Source: Rhinocladiella similis (Eukaryota; Ascomycota; Eurotiomycetes; Chaetothyriales; Herpotrichiellaceae). From it: a stretch of 64,000 nucleotides of DNA. Positions 21,481 through 31,502 of this stretch are shown one piece after another. The notes beneath the pieces are model-generated. The model worked only from the letters and a program-made list of their open reading frames with translations, made no database searches and was not told the origin of the DNA. Each line of letters starts with the position of its first letter. Position 1 is the first letter of the stretch. Made by a program: the position numbers and the translations under genes. Location of the stretch: the NCBI GenBank assembly GCA_024082115.1, contig JAMRYE010000008.1:3472001-3536000 (forward strand), given 5' to 3'.

Positions 21481-23307
21481 ATGTCAAAAATATCCTCAGG
21501 CCCTCGAGATAGCATACTGGAAACCGAACGGCATGCAAATGATCTTGTGGATGGCGCGCTGAATCTAAAAGCCAAAGCAAAGTCCAAGGTCAAGAAGATC
21601 CTGAAGGACCCAGACCATGACGACCATGACGACCATTCCGATGAGAACGACATCTTTGCTGATGCGGCATTCGACCCAAGTCGGGTGCTCAACCAGACCT
21701 CGCCAAAATCTAAAAAGTCCGCCCGAGACACCATAGCGGACGGGGTCAAGGATGCCACGCACATAGCCGCGCATCCACGGCGCCTCCTTCGCGGCAAAGT
21801 CGCGAAGAAAGCGGCGGCAAGGATTGGCAATGCTCGACATCCCACATTGACTGTCGACCGAGATCAAGAACTACTCGATGCTCATGACGCCCTTGACCAT
21901 GCCGTTTCGTCCAATGCATCGACGTCAGACCCCCAAGAGCTTCGAGGAGAGATTGACGCAGCGAGTAATCGGATTCACAGAGTGGAAGAGCAACGGGAAA
22001 GCCTGCAGACTGCTTGGATCCTAGGCCGCCATGTTACTCGAGTCAAGGTGGTTCGACCCATTCCTCGTCCGTCAAGATCGCACTTCACGACCCCATCTCG
22101 ATTTCACTGGGAACGATATCTAGGTCATCTCGCCCTCTACTATACACGAGGATTCACTTCGCCCTACATCGACGACTTCAACTCTCCGCCTTTTGACCTC
22201 GAAGATCTCGCTCGCATCATCGAAAGAATTGCCATCACCAGTGCGCCATGGCAGGCTTTTCTGATGAGTGTACGCGAAGTCTACATGTGGCAAGATCCTC
22301 GACGGACTGGACGTTGGCTTGGGCTCTTTCTGGTGCTGTGGTATTTCCAGTATCTCATGGCATATTTCTACTTTTACATCGTCTACTCAACTCTACGGAA
22401 CAAGTTCCAGCCAAGCTCGGTTCAAACTGTCCGGGCCAATGTTAGCAGAGCAATCGATCGAGAAGCACGGGTGCAAGCCTGGGGAGATCTAATCCAACGA
22501 CATGGAAAGCATGATTGGCTCGAACCATTTCTCGACGAGATCGGCCCCATGATCCAAAGACAATTGGGTGATTTGGCTGACCTTCTCGAAATCATGGTCA
22601 ACTTTCACCGACATGAAAAGCCGCGGCTGACCGTTGCGTCGGTGTTTTTCTTCGCCTGCTGCCTGGCCGTCTGCCTCTGTGCGGATATGGAATTTTGCGT
22701 GAAGCTCGTGTGGTTCGTCATCGGGAGTGGCTTCTTCCTCTCCTATCCCATCGCGACCAATTTTCCCAAGTATCGGCTTCTGGTATCTCAATTTCGGTGG
22801 ATCTTTTGGGCTATACCTACCCATGCCGAATTGGCCATTCTCAGGTTGCAGGAGAAGGCGGTCGTAAGAGATGCAAATCTGACCGAGTTCGAACTACAGA
22901 GCGATGGGGGAGAGGTAACCCGGTGGCCGATGACAGAGTCGCATACCTTTGACGCGGTGGAAAGAGAATCAGGTCGGGGTCAGCTTGTCGTGGAAAGAAC
23001 GGCCCTGAGTTTCGCTGGCAAACGTCGATGGCCATTTTCTGAGCTTCACGAGCTCCGAAAGGTCGAACCTGACAAGAATGATCCGATGTGGAAGAATCTG
23101 AAGAATCTACATTCTCGCTCATCGGCGGTGTTGCAGATTGTGTTTCTGCAAGACGAAATCACGCTTCTCCTCCATCCTGCAGATCGAGATCGAGTCTTCA
23201 ACCTAATTCTAGCTTGGAGCGGCCAAAAATGGCAGTCTTTGCAAATGGAACGACAGAACAGTGAGCGAGGGAATCTTGACAGAGCGATTAAGCGAGCTTT
23301 TCATTGA
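21481..23307 (+). CDS. DUF3292 membrane protein
   Basis: Conserved fungal membrane protein of unknown function, 608 residues, single exon. I chose ATG 21481 (MSKISSGPRDSILETE); the frame is open for 54 nt upstream but without ATG. The N terminus (about 1-110) is charged and disordered with an acidic His/Asp cluster (DHDDHDDHSDEND). A helical region with a possible coiled coil lies at about 150-180. Hydrophobic segments are at about 290-315 (WLGLFLVLWYFQYLMAYFYF) and two more at about 405-450. After about residue 500 comes a beta-rich part (GQLVVERTALSFAGKRRW...) that resembles a GRAM/PH-like module. DUF3292 (PF11696) covers most of it. A lipid- or membrane-contact role is plausible from the GRAM-like tail but is not established here. 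Confidence 0.85.
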   Translation: MSKISSGPRDSILETERHANDLVDGALNLKAKAKSKVKKILKDPDHDDHDDHSDENDIFADAAFDPSRVLNQTSPKSKKSARDTIADGVKDATHIAAHPRRLLRGKVAKKAAARIGNARHPTLTVDRDQELLDAHDALDHAVSSNASTSDPQELRGEIDAASNRIHRVEEQRESLQTAWILGRHVTRVKVVRPIPRPSRSHFTTPSRFHWERYLGHLALYYTRGFTSPYIDDFNSPPFDLEDLARIIERIAITSAPWQAFLMSVREVYMWQDPRRTGRWLGLFLVLWYFQYLMAYFYFYIVYSTLRNKFQPSSVQTVRANVSRAIDREARVQAWGDLIQRHGKHDWLEPFLDEIGPMIQRQLGDLADLLEIMVNFHRHEKPRLTVASVFFFACCLAVCLCADMEFCVKLVWFVIGSGFFLSYPIATNFPKYRLLVSQFRWIFWAIPTHAELAILRLQEKAVVRDANLTEFELQSDGGEVTRWPMTESHTFDAVERESGRGQLVVERTALSFAGKRRWPFSELHELRKVEPDKNDPMWKNLKNLHSRSSAVLQIVFLQDEITLLLHPADRDRVFNLILAWSGQKWQSLQMERQNSERGNLDRAIKRAFH

Positions 23308-23522
23308 TTTGTCCTTGATGATCTGTTCCTGAATGAATGGGTTACTCTCTTGCTGTCAATTTCATAATCATCATTCCATGCAGTCCTACTAATTCTGCTG
23401 CTGTGTCACTGCCTTGAACTACTTCCAAGATCTGCTGGCACAATATAGAGAGTGTTCGTCCAGTTCGTTCATTTCGTTCAAGACCCCCTTCCATTCTTTT
23501 CCAATCTCAGAAGATATCCCTC

Positions 23523-24590
23523 TCAATGCCTAAAAGCACCAACATATCTTCTCCACCACGCTACAAAGTCAACCGTAGAGACATCAACGCCTAGATCTTT
23601 GAGCTCATTCGTGTCCAAGTGACAGTCGTACGGCCTCATTGTGCCATCTTTGGGTTTCCCGCCATCTTTGTCCGGCACGATATGATCCATGGGCAAACCC
23701 ATGATCTCACTGAACTTCTGGCATACCTCGTACTTTGTCATTTTGTCCTCGCTGGTAAACTGCAGGATCTTGGTCGGTAGCACTTCTCCATCTCCTTCTC
23801 TGTGGCCCACCCTCTTCTTTGCAAGATCAAGACAAACTCTCGCAACATCCTCTGTGTTCGTCGGGTATCGGAGGGCCCAGTCGTCCATCTTGACGGTGCC
23901 GGTCGTCTTGTACAGGGCGTCCATCAGTGTGTTTACGGCTGATTCGCTGTTTTCGCCGGGTCCGTAGAGGACGGGGACGCGCAGCACGACTGCATTTTGG
24001 GCGGCGTGTGCGAGGACGACTTTCTCGCCATCTAGTTTGGTCTGGCCGTAGACGTTTGTCGGGTTGGGCGTGTCGGTGGGTTTGTAGGGTGCGTCACCCA
24101 CCGCGCCCGGGAACACGTAGTCCGTCGAGATATAGATGAAGAGAGAGCCGTGGAAGGCTTCGACGAGCGTTTGTGTTGCGGTCACATTGAGAGCGCGGGC
24201 TGCCGAGGGGTTCTTTGTGCATGAGTCTGGTTGACGGTCTGCTGCGCCTAATGAGGGAAAGAAGTTGGGTTAGTTCTGGGTCGTATGCATGCATTGCGTT
24301 GGAGGAGTAAGAGCAGGAGGAGCAGTGGATTCGTACAATGTACGACAACGTCCGGTCTGAGGTGGTTAGTCGACCTTGTACTCTTCAGCAGAGAGATGTG
24401 TTAGCCGTTCGTACTTGACCTCGTTGAACAGCGCAGCCACGCTTCTAGCATCGGTGATGTCGACCTTGCGGATCGGGCCAAAGGCTCGACTGAAGCCTGT
24501 CCCGACCGTTTGCCAGCCGGCATCTTCAAAGGCCTTCAAGACCTGTCTGCCCAGCAGGCCTGTCGCGCCTGTAATCAGCGCAGTAGGCAT
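23523..24590 (-). CDS. RmlD/MAT2B-like NAD(P)-binding protein
   Basis: Extended-SDR protein of the RmlD_sub_bind family, closest in character to methionine adenosyltransferase regulatory subunit beta and dTDP-4-dehydrorhamnose reductases; 306 residues. Minus-strand exons are 24590-24415, 24356-24337 and 24247-23523. The middle exon is only 20 nt; it is needed to rebuild NEVKPDVVVHCAAD, a hallmark of the family, and all phases agree. Motifs: ITGATGLLG at the N terminus, CAADRQPD, YISTDYVFPG and YGQTKLDGE (catalytic Tyr/Lys), then LRVPVLYGPGE. Introns are 58 and 89 nt. In eukaryotes this family more often regulates MAT than makes dTDP-rhamnose. I see no link to the L-rhamnose catabolic genes 30 kb away. 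Confidence 0.9.
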
Positions 24591-25712
24591 TGTGGAAGTG
24601 ATCAGGGTGGTGAGCTTTGGGAGGGAAGTTGGAGAATGACATTGAGGCTGCGAGGTGGTGTTGTTTTCTCCAACTCGCTTTTGAGATTCAGGCAACACGA
24701 TGTACCAAGAGATTGATTAATGTCGGACAGGAAATGTTGATCTGAAGATGTAACTACGTGGGACTACTGAAATTGATAGACGTCTCAGTAGCATCGTCTT
24801 GTAGGTGTATAACTTGGGACACTTTGCTGTGTGTCTGTCTGTCGCTATCTCAACTCAGCTCGCACGGTCTTGATGTGACAAAATCGTTGGTCTTATCTAC
24901 ATGCATGGCTCATTCTATTCAGTCAGTTCAATTACCAGGAGATGAAGTGATCACTTGAAAGATATCTTGAGTTGGATGTAGAGCTTCATGGTACTTGACT
25001 ATCCTGTTCCTCTGGTGTGAGCCTGCGCCTGCATATCTATCTTTTGAGCCATCTTTTCACCGCAGATACGTCCACACTGGCAATTTGAAGAGTCCTTCTC
25101 CTGTTCTGCTCAGCAGTTCTTCATATGTCCTCTCTCTCTTCTGTCATCTCATGTGTTGTCCCTCTTCTCTATATCTTCGCTCAAGGCGCTGATGATAATG
25201 AAAAGGTCTCGCAAGATAGGTTATTCAAAAATTCCCATGAGATCCGTGAGGACCTCAAGGAGCGGTCAGTTGTATAGTTTTCAACTAGCAATAACACGTA
25301 CTCGGACGAATCCTCACTGTAACGCGTAAAGCCCGTGCACTGAGATAAAGAAAAGAAAAAAAGTCGAGGAGGATTGCGAGGGACGGAGAGCTTAAGTAGT
25401 TTTTCGGACGGCAGTGAGGCTTGGCGCTCAGGCAGCACCGGAATAACTTGCTTCCAGCCGTCGCCGCTTTTACACATCCCAAACTACTACAACAGCTTCC
25501 ACCTAAACTCCCCCCGAGTCAACATTCTGATCCCCAGGCTACAATTGATCATGTCCATCGAATAAGACTGTCATGATCGGTATACATCGGACAAATGACC
25601 CATACTGAGCATTGCAACTTCTTTCCCACAACCATTCGAATCTGATCGTTCTGTTGTATGCTCAATCAGGCAGGCTGCTGAATTCACACCTCAAGTCAAT
25701 CACCACGTCCAT

Positions 25713-26177
25713 ATGTCTTCTCAAGCTGCTGCTGTTCGATGCGCTGTTTCTGGTGGTTGGCATATGTCTCAGCCTTGCAAAGTGAAGAATTCTTCCGAGA
25801 TGCCCGCATGTCACGCATCCAAGTATTCTAATGCTATGTTCAGTATCAGCACGGCTGTGTTGCTCGGTGCTCGCTCATACTCGGCTCGGTATAATGATTC
25901 CTCACGAATACCCAAAGGAGTAAGATGCACAGATTGGGTACTCATACTTCATCAAATTAAACCATTTGAAGACAACAAGATCGACTTATTCTTCGACTCA
26001 CCTGCGCCTCGACGATCTCATTTCCACTGCGGATCCATTGCACACCCCTCATCCCAAGACAGCTCATGTTATCGACGAATCTTGGTGACTCTATTTCTGC
26101 ATCCTGGTGATCAACCCTCTGCTTCCGGTCCTTTTCTGCAATCCTCTCTTCTTTCTACCTCGATTCTCGAACCCTGA
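25713..26177 (+). CDS. doubtful hypothetical ORF
   Basis: ATG-started frame of 154 codons with no recognisable motif, no signal peptide and no clear splice partners. It is one of the longer unexplained frames in a gene-poor stretch, rich in Ser and Cys. It could be a lineage-specific gene or chance. Only transcription data would separate these. Confidence 0.18.
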   Translation: MSSQAAAVRCAVSGGWHMSQPCKVKNSSEMPACHASKYSNAMFSISTAVLLGARSYSARYNDSSRIPKGVRCTDWVLILHQIKPFEDNKIDLFFDSPAPRRSHFHCGSIAHPSSQDSSCYRRILVTLFLHPGDQPSASGPFLQSSLLSTSILEP

Positions 26178-26322
26178 ATACACAAAGTGATATTCAATCC
26201 CTTGTTTAGTTGACGTCAAAATACTCAGGTGCGATGGCTTCGAATGTTTTACATTGGTATAGGCCTCGAATGCAGTTTGAGGTGATAATTCGTGGGTAAG
26301 GTATAAAGAAAGCCCTAGCATG

Positions 26323-26350
26323 ATCCCTCAGGTCCCTCAGGTCCCTCAGG
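26323..26350 (+). repeat. short tandem repeat, 9-bp unit
   Basis: About three head-to-tail copies of a 9-bp unit, GTCCCTCAG, upstream of the secreted Cys-rich gene. Probably a replication-slippage repeat. Confidence 0.7.
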
Positions 26351-26532
26351 TCCCCCATCTCATTTGACTGTGTCTCGTCTCAGATGACAGAGTTCCGCCT
26401 CGGATATTATTGTCTCACGTTGTACAGCTAGACACTAGACGATACTACCGTTGAGGCCAACTATCCATGGATAGTTTTGACTACTCCAGTCCCAAGTCGG
26501 AGACAATAAGATTGATATCGTCTTCTGATGAC

Positions 26533-26538
26533 TATAAA
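26533..26538 (+). promoter_or_regulatory. TATA box of secreted Cys-rich gene
   Basis: TATAAA 158-163 bp upstream of the ATG at 26696, followed by a CA/CT-rich leader with no other ATG just before the start. Confidence 0.4.
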
Positions 26539-26695
26539 GTCGGCGAGGTATCCTCAAGTTTCTTGAATCTTATCCTCCTTCACCAAGACAACTTCACCGT
26601 TCGAGTAACTATCTTCAGCTTTCGTCCTCAATAGCGAACCAATACACTACGCTCGAAATCATCATCAACCAACTTTCGACTGGAATTTCAGCACC

Positions 26696-27127
26696 ATGAG
26701 GGTCTCAGCGTTTACGTTCGGGAAGCTTCTCCCTCTAGCCTATCTTCTGGCTTCGATCCAGAAAGCGGCTGCTGATTGTAGCCCTACGGCCGCTGGTACC
26801 TACACTCTGAGAGTCAGTGGCATCATCGACAATCAAAACCAATATGGCGAGGGGGGTCAATGCAGTTGGGAGAACGCATATATTTACGACAACAACTGCA
26901 AGCAGATTGGGCACCTTGCAAGGTACCCGATCCCCGCCGGTGCCGCCGTTACCTCGGAGCTGCCATATACCGTTGTGCTGAACCCGCTCAACTCTGCCGG
27001 CGATTACAACTATATGGGCATGTCATACGGTTCCTATCATTGGGAGGGATATCCTGCTTGTAAAATTGATGGCACATTTGACGGACAGCCGATTAACTGG
27101 TGCCTACACACTTTCCCGTGTGGTTAA
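26696..27127 (+). CDS. small secreted cysteine-rich protein
   Basis: Protein of 143 residues, single exon. Residues 1-27 form a signal peptide: a charged start, the hydrophobic core LLPLAYLLASI, and a likely cut around AAA-DC. The mature part has six Cys, a common even number for disulfide-bonded secreted proteins, and is rich in Gly, Tyr and Asn. No catalytic motif is recognised. The size, leader and Cys content fit fungal small secreted proteins, a class that includes effectors and surface or antimicrobial proteins; none of these roles is shown by the sequence. It sits in a gene-poor stretch with 2.1 kb of upstream space. Confidence 0.8.
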   Translation: MRVSAFTFGKLLPLAYLLASIQKAAADCSPTAAGTYTLRVSGIIDNQNQYGEGGQCSWENAYIYDNNCKQIGHLARYPIPAGAAVTSELPYTVVLNPLNSAGDYNYMGMSYGSYHWEGYPACKIDGTFDGQPINWCLHTFPCG

Positions 27128-27630
27128 GAGTGCTCAATACCATGGTCTGATGGTGAGTGCATTAGGCAGCTACGATGGCTATTGGCAAGGTCGAGTTCAT
27201 GTGTGTGATGGGCAGTGGTATTGATGGAACTAACACCGGGTAAAGAACAAGGCAAGATGTCAGGAGTCTGGTGTTTATGATGTCAAAGATAGCCATATGT
27301 AGCCTTGCCACAAGCGAAGTTACTCGAATCAAAGGTGAAAACTAATGAAATACCCTGCCTACCTGAGTACAACAGTATGTACGGAGTACCAACCGAGCTT
27401 TGAGAAGGTGCTCCAGATACACCGTTCAAGCTAAACCATCTAAAGAAAGTGAGATTGCTTGGCATGACGCCCCTAACCAGACGTCCTTAGTAAACCGAAA
27501 CCAAGGCCCAAAGGCAGAGGACTCGGACCGCCTTCGAGGCTTGGGTGGTAACGATGTGAAGTTCGATTCATGCAGCTTTTCACTGCCTACCTCTATCCCC
27601 GACGCATCTCTCACCAGAGTAACATGCATC
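27128..27630. other. intergenic, secreted protein to regulator-like gene
   Basis: 500 bp holding the 3' end of the secreted protein and the promoter of the next gene. Nothing else recognised. Confidence 0.45.
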
Positions 27631-29254
27631 ATGTCCGTCGACAAGCCTCCGTATTTGACCTTTGTGTCGACAACGGGGCCCACACTTGACCATGACAGCG
27701 TGAAGGCAATGCGGGCGCATACCACTAGAGCCAACTTTGCCAGACGACGACAGCGCCTAGTAAGGGAGTATGCTGCTCAAAGACAAATCGACCATATCGC
27801 CTGTGCCAAGTCTCTGCAGGTCGAGAGAGATGCCTCTCAGACCACGCAGTTCGAATCGGAATCAGAAGTCGATTTTCACCTTCCCTTCCTTGGTCATCCC
27901 GGCCTGGACCAAAGACTAAGCGAGAAAGATGCATTCTTCATCAATCATTGTGCGTGAGCCACATGGTTTGCTCATTGTGCCCCTTTCGATGTTGTTCGCG
28001 GCCAACTTATGATCCTTGCATAGTGACACACGGGATGGGAAAGCTTCACTTGGATACGAACGTTCCAGCCTCGGACGCCGTCCTGACCATGATGCAGTCC
28101 GACTGGGCCCGCTTTCTTCCCGACCCTACCATGTTTGATGTCTCTCTATACTTTGCGAGGCAGGTTTATGCAGCGCGGCGACAACAACATACGCACCGAT
28201 TGCTCGTGGATGCGTACAAAGGCAGGGCCATTCGAGCCGTACGGGAGCGTGTCAATCAGGGACTCAAGGGTCTCAGTGATTGCCTCGTCGCGGCCATACT
28301 CATACTTACAGTTCTCGATGTTCGTCCCGCTTACCTCGAGTCCAAGCTTTGACCCCAATTGCTTCCGGCCCCTTGAATCATTGCTAATTACGACGCCTGG
28401 AACAGCAAACTCTAGGTAACATTGAAGCGTGGAAAATCCACATCACCGGCCTCGTCAAAATCATCAGCCTTCGTTCTCGGAAGCTAAACGCCCCACCCTC
28501 CGATTCAGCATCAATGATAGTCCCACGGTTCGTACACCTCTGCAGGCTGGTGAAATTCAACGGAAAGCTAACGAGACTGTCTTCTTGAAGCACCGTGATA
28601 CAGGGACTTCTTCTCCTCTCACGGCACGATGTGACGTTATTCCCAATGATCGAAAAGACCGGTGTATTCGATACCATGTTCTCCGTCACCGGCAGGAAAG
28701 CAGCATACATGATCCTTGCGGACGCAGAGCAGGTGACCAGGCTGGCCATGTCTATCCGCAACAAGGAGCCTCTGGCTCGTGAGGAGCAGCTACGCCTTCG
28801 TCAGATAATCAAGTCTCTAGATGCGGCGATTGAGGTGAACAGAGGTTCACGCGAGGCGTTTCTCACGGCAATAGCCTTGTCGATCAAGATACTACTTCAA
28901 ATGACCTTGCAATGCACCATGGAGTCAGAGGAGGACCTTGGGGGCTCAGCCATTGAACTGATGGAGGTGCTGCAGCAACCGGAGCAGCAACTACCTTCTT
29001 CGCTGGCGCTGTGCGCTACCGTGGAGTCCAGATTCTGGTACACGACCATGGGTGCAATCGCTGCTTCCGATGCCGACGTCAAATCTTTCTATACATCGAG
29101 GCTCAAGCGGATCGCGGTTGCTTTGGCACTCAGATCCTGGCGCGAAGCGGAGAGCACCCTGGAGACGTTTTTCTGGATACCATCCATCGTTTCTGGCCCG
29201 TCCCGGCGAGTAATGTCGGAAGTCATGGATTGGCAAGAGTGTACTGATTTATAG
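27631..29254 (+). CDS. fungal-specific transcription-factor-domain protein lacking a zinc cluster
   Basis: Regulator-like protein; my model has exons 27631-27949, 28024-28319, 28406-28527 and 28591-29254, 466 residues. It opens with the pattern common in this group: a short FVSTTGP block, then a basic segment (NFARRRQRLVREYAAQR). No Cys6 cluster precedes it. The body is the helical regulatory part typical of C6-type factors (GNIEAWKIHITGL, LSDCLVAAILILT). Introns are 74, 86 and 63 nt. Introns 2 and 3 both need the unusual donor GTTCGT, and the third junction is the least certain: a GTGAAA donor at 28551 with an acceptor at 28604 also keeps frame. If it lacks a DNA-binding domain it may act through partners or be a diverged copy. 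Confidence 0.72.
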
Positions 29255-29401
29255 CTATACGCCTCATCTCTGTTGAACGACTTTTTATGTACTGTGTACC
29301 CTTGCCTTCCATCGCTGCAAATCTTCCGGCAAAATCATCACAGATGTTTCATTTTCCAATCTCAGAGATAGCTGCAAATCCGGCATTTCCTCAACGACAC
29401 C

Positions 29402-30566
29402 TCAAATCCATTGCTTGGTTCCCAGATGAGAAATGAAAGCCCCCCCATCTCCATTCTCGACACTCGCTTTCTCATAGACCGAGATGACGGCTTTGACCGA
29501 CTGCTCTGTGGTCTGCTGCTCTTTGAAATGCGGCGCATACGCCTGGAACTTTGCGGCGGTTGCAGCAAACCCTGGCAATTCTTTTTCACTCACTATGATC
29601 ACCCCGTCAGATTCTTGTCTCCCTTTCACTCGTATGGCGCAAGAGCACGGCGGAGGAAAGGCAAGGGAACCCCAGTGACTTACGCTTAGAGGGATCGAAA
29701 TGTCCCGTATCAACGACTCCCGGGCTAATGCTGAGGAAGAGCACGCCATCCTTTCTGAACTGGGCACTGTACTTGGCCACGATGGTATTGAGAGCGGCTT
29801 TGTCGACTGAGTAAGTAGGAGCCGTGTCAAGATCGTATTTGGTAATCAGGTCGGGGTCGGCGTGGCCCGAGGAGATGGCAATGACCTTTTTCTTCTTGCC
29901 CTTGAGAATGAGCGGGGCAAACAGGTTGAACAGATGGACAGATCCGACGATGTTGGATTTGCAACCTGCGAAGATTTCTTGTTCCAGGGCCTCGGGGTTT
30001 TCGCCGCTACGTTACACCATTCCGTTAGAAAGCCATCTAGAAATCTTTCGTAGCATGGGGTTGATGAAGTCATGAACACGGAAATTGCCGGCGGGCACAA
30101 AACCACTTACAGCTGAGTAAAGTTGAAGAAAGAAGTGCTGTCGTTAAGGCGAGCGCCGTTGTGGATGAGATAGTCGAGGGCTCCGCCGGTGATTTTGGCC
30201 GTGTCTTCGCTTGCTTTCTGTCAAAGGGCCACAGTTAGTATCGAGGCAGCAACCCTCACCCGAAGGACTTTGGCGCGTCTGAGGACATACTTGCAACGAC
30301 TCGTAGCTGTCCAAGTCTCCGTGTAAGATGTGGACGTTGCTTCTACCGCCGAGCTCTGTCTTGACTTTGGCTTCGGTGGCCTTGACGTCGCGGACTAGGC
30401 CGATGACCGTGTTCGCGGGATCGTTTGAGAATTGTTTTATGAATTCGAACTATACCGCATATACAAGTCAGACGGTGCTCGTCTATTAGACGGGGGTGAT
30501 GGAAGGGGCCGCTGGTCGACTTACTCCAATGCCTCGTGAGGCTCCAGTGACGGCGTAGGAAGACAT
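29402..30566 (-). CDS. short-chain dehydrogenase, five exons
   Basis: NAD(P)-dependent SDR of 273 residues. Minus-strand exons are 30566-30525, 30449-30291, 30217-30111, 30006-29684 and 29592-29402; introns are 75, 73, 104 and 91 nt and every junction keeps frame. Motifs: AVTGASRGIG at the N terminus (the first intron cuts straight after it), HNGAR in place of NNAG, the catalytic Ser in AISSGHAD, and YSVDK as the Tyr/Lys pair, then ISPGVVDTG. The four introns in a small gene are more than its neighbours carry. The pattern resembles fungal C-factor/toxin-biosynthesis-type SDRs; the substrate is unknown. Confidence 0.9.
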
Positions 30567-31502
30567 GCTGGCCTGATGCCTAGGAGGTTCAAACTGCAAA
30601 CAAAGGAGGACAACAAGTCTTGTTCTTTTGGAAATGTATTTGATTTAGTTCAGATGTGTGGACAGAAGGGATCCGTCGAATGGCGACTTATATATACATG
30701 TATAATCCATCCTTGCATTCATGTCTTGCTCACATTATGAATCAATCCAGGTCGGCTCTCGTCCGGTTGCGAATTCTCGTCCGTTCGATGGATCCTGCAT
30801 GTTGTCAATGATTCCTCTTCTGCACCCAGGCTGACTGATGGATACCAGGGACTCCGAGTATGCCCAAGATGCCAAGCTTTCTCAATACACAGATCGAGTT
30901 TAGCACTTGAATGCGACTCGGCAATGTCCGAGCTCGATGTCCCCACGGCGGAACTCGTATAGCTGCGGACGAGTTATCGTATCCCGTACTTCACTGGTGT
31001 ACAGCAAGTAATTGCACAATGGCTCGGCTCAGCTCAGGAGACACGCAATGACCTTCTCTGACACGGTAGAGATCGGCCTGAGTCGGCCTTCAGGAATCGA
31101 AAAGAATACGCCGACGGGTATTGATGCTCCGGCGCAGAGCGGTGGTTGAGCACTATGCAAAATAGCTCGCGTAGCTAGGTATTGTATGTTCTCATCGCGG
31201 CTTATAAATCCGCTCCTGAACCTTGGTATCGTGACATCAAGCGGCCACGCTCTCAGATGGTGCCTGAGCTCCAGAAAGAAGGGTGTCGGAAGGATATCTT
31301 AATAAATGATCATTTCGTTGTAAGTGGAGGGTGGGCCAGAGGAGGGTACAAATACCCTCTTATATCAGATGTCCTGGTCCAGAAATTGGCTGCGTAGCTC
31401 ATGCTCATGATACTATACTAAATCGTGTCAGAGACCACCTTTTGGATAGGAGTGTCTGAGATTGAAATGTTTTTTCAAAACCGTACATAGGGTCCCAACA
31501 TG
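30567..31502. other. intergenic, SDR promoter to TCD gene 3' end
   Basis: About 940 bp. The left part is the promoter of the minus-strand SDR with a TATATATA run at 30689-30696. No supported gene in the remainder. Confidence 0.5.
30689..30696 (-). promoter_or_regulatory. TATA element of the five-exon SDR
   Basis: TATATATA about 125 bp upstream of the ATG at 30566 on the minus strand. Consensus and position only. Confidence 0.4.

Larger units (their letters stand above)
24591..26695. other. gene-poor intergenic, 2.1 kb
   Basis: No confident gene. A plus-strand ATG frame of 154 codons lies at 25713-26177 (listed separately, weak). A short tandem repeat is at 26323-26350. The right end is the promoter of the secreted Cys-rich protein, with a TATA box at 26533. 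Confidence 0.45.

Noticed and set aside
23523..24590. link between the RmlD-like gene and the L-rhamnose genes
   Set aside because: The family name refers to nucleotide-sugar rhamnose synthesis; in fungi these proteins are usually MAT2B-like, and 30 kb with unrelated genes separates them.
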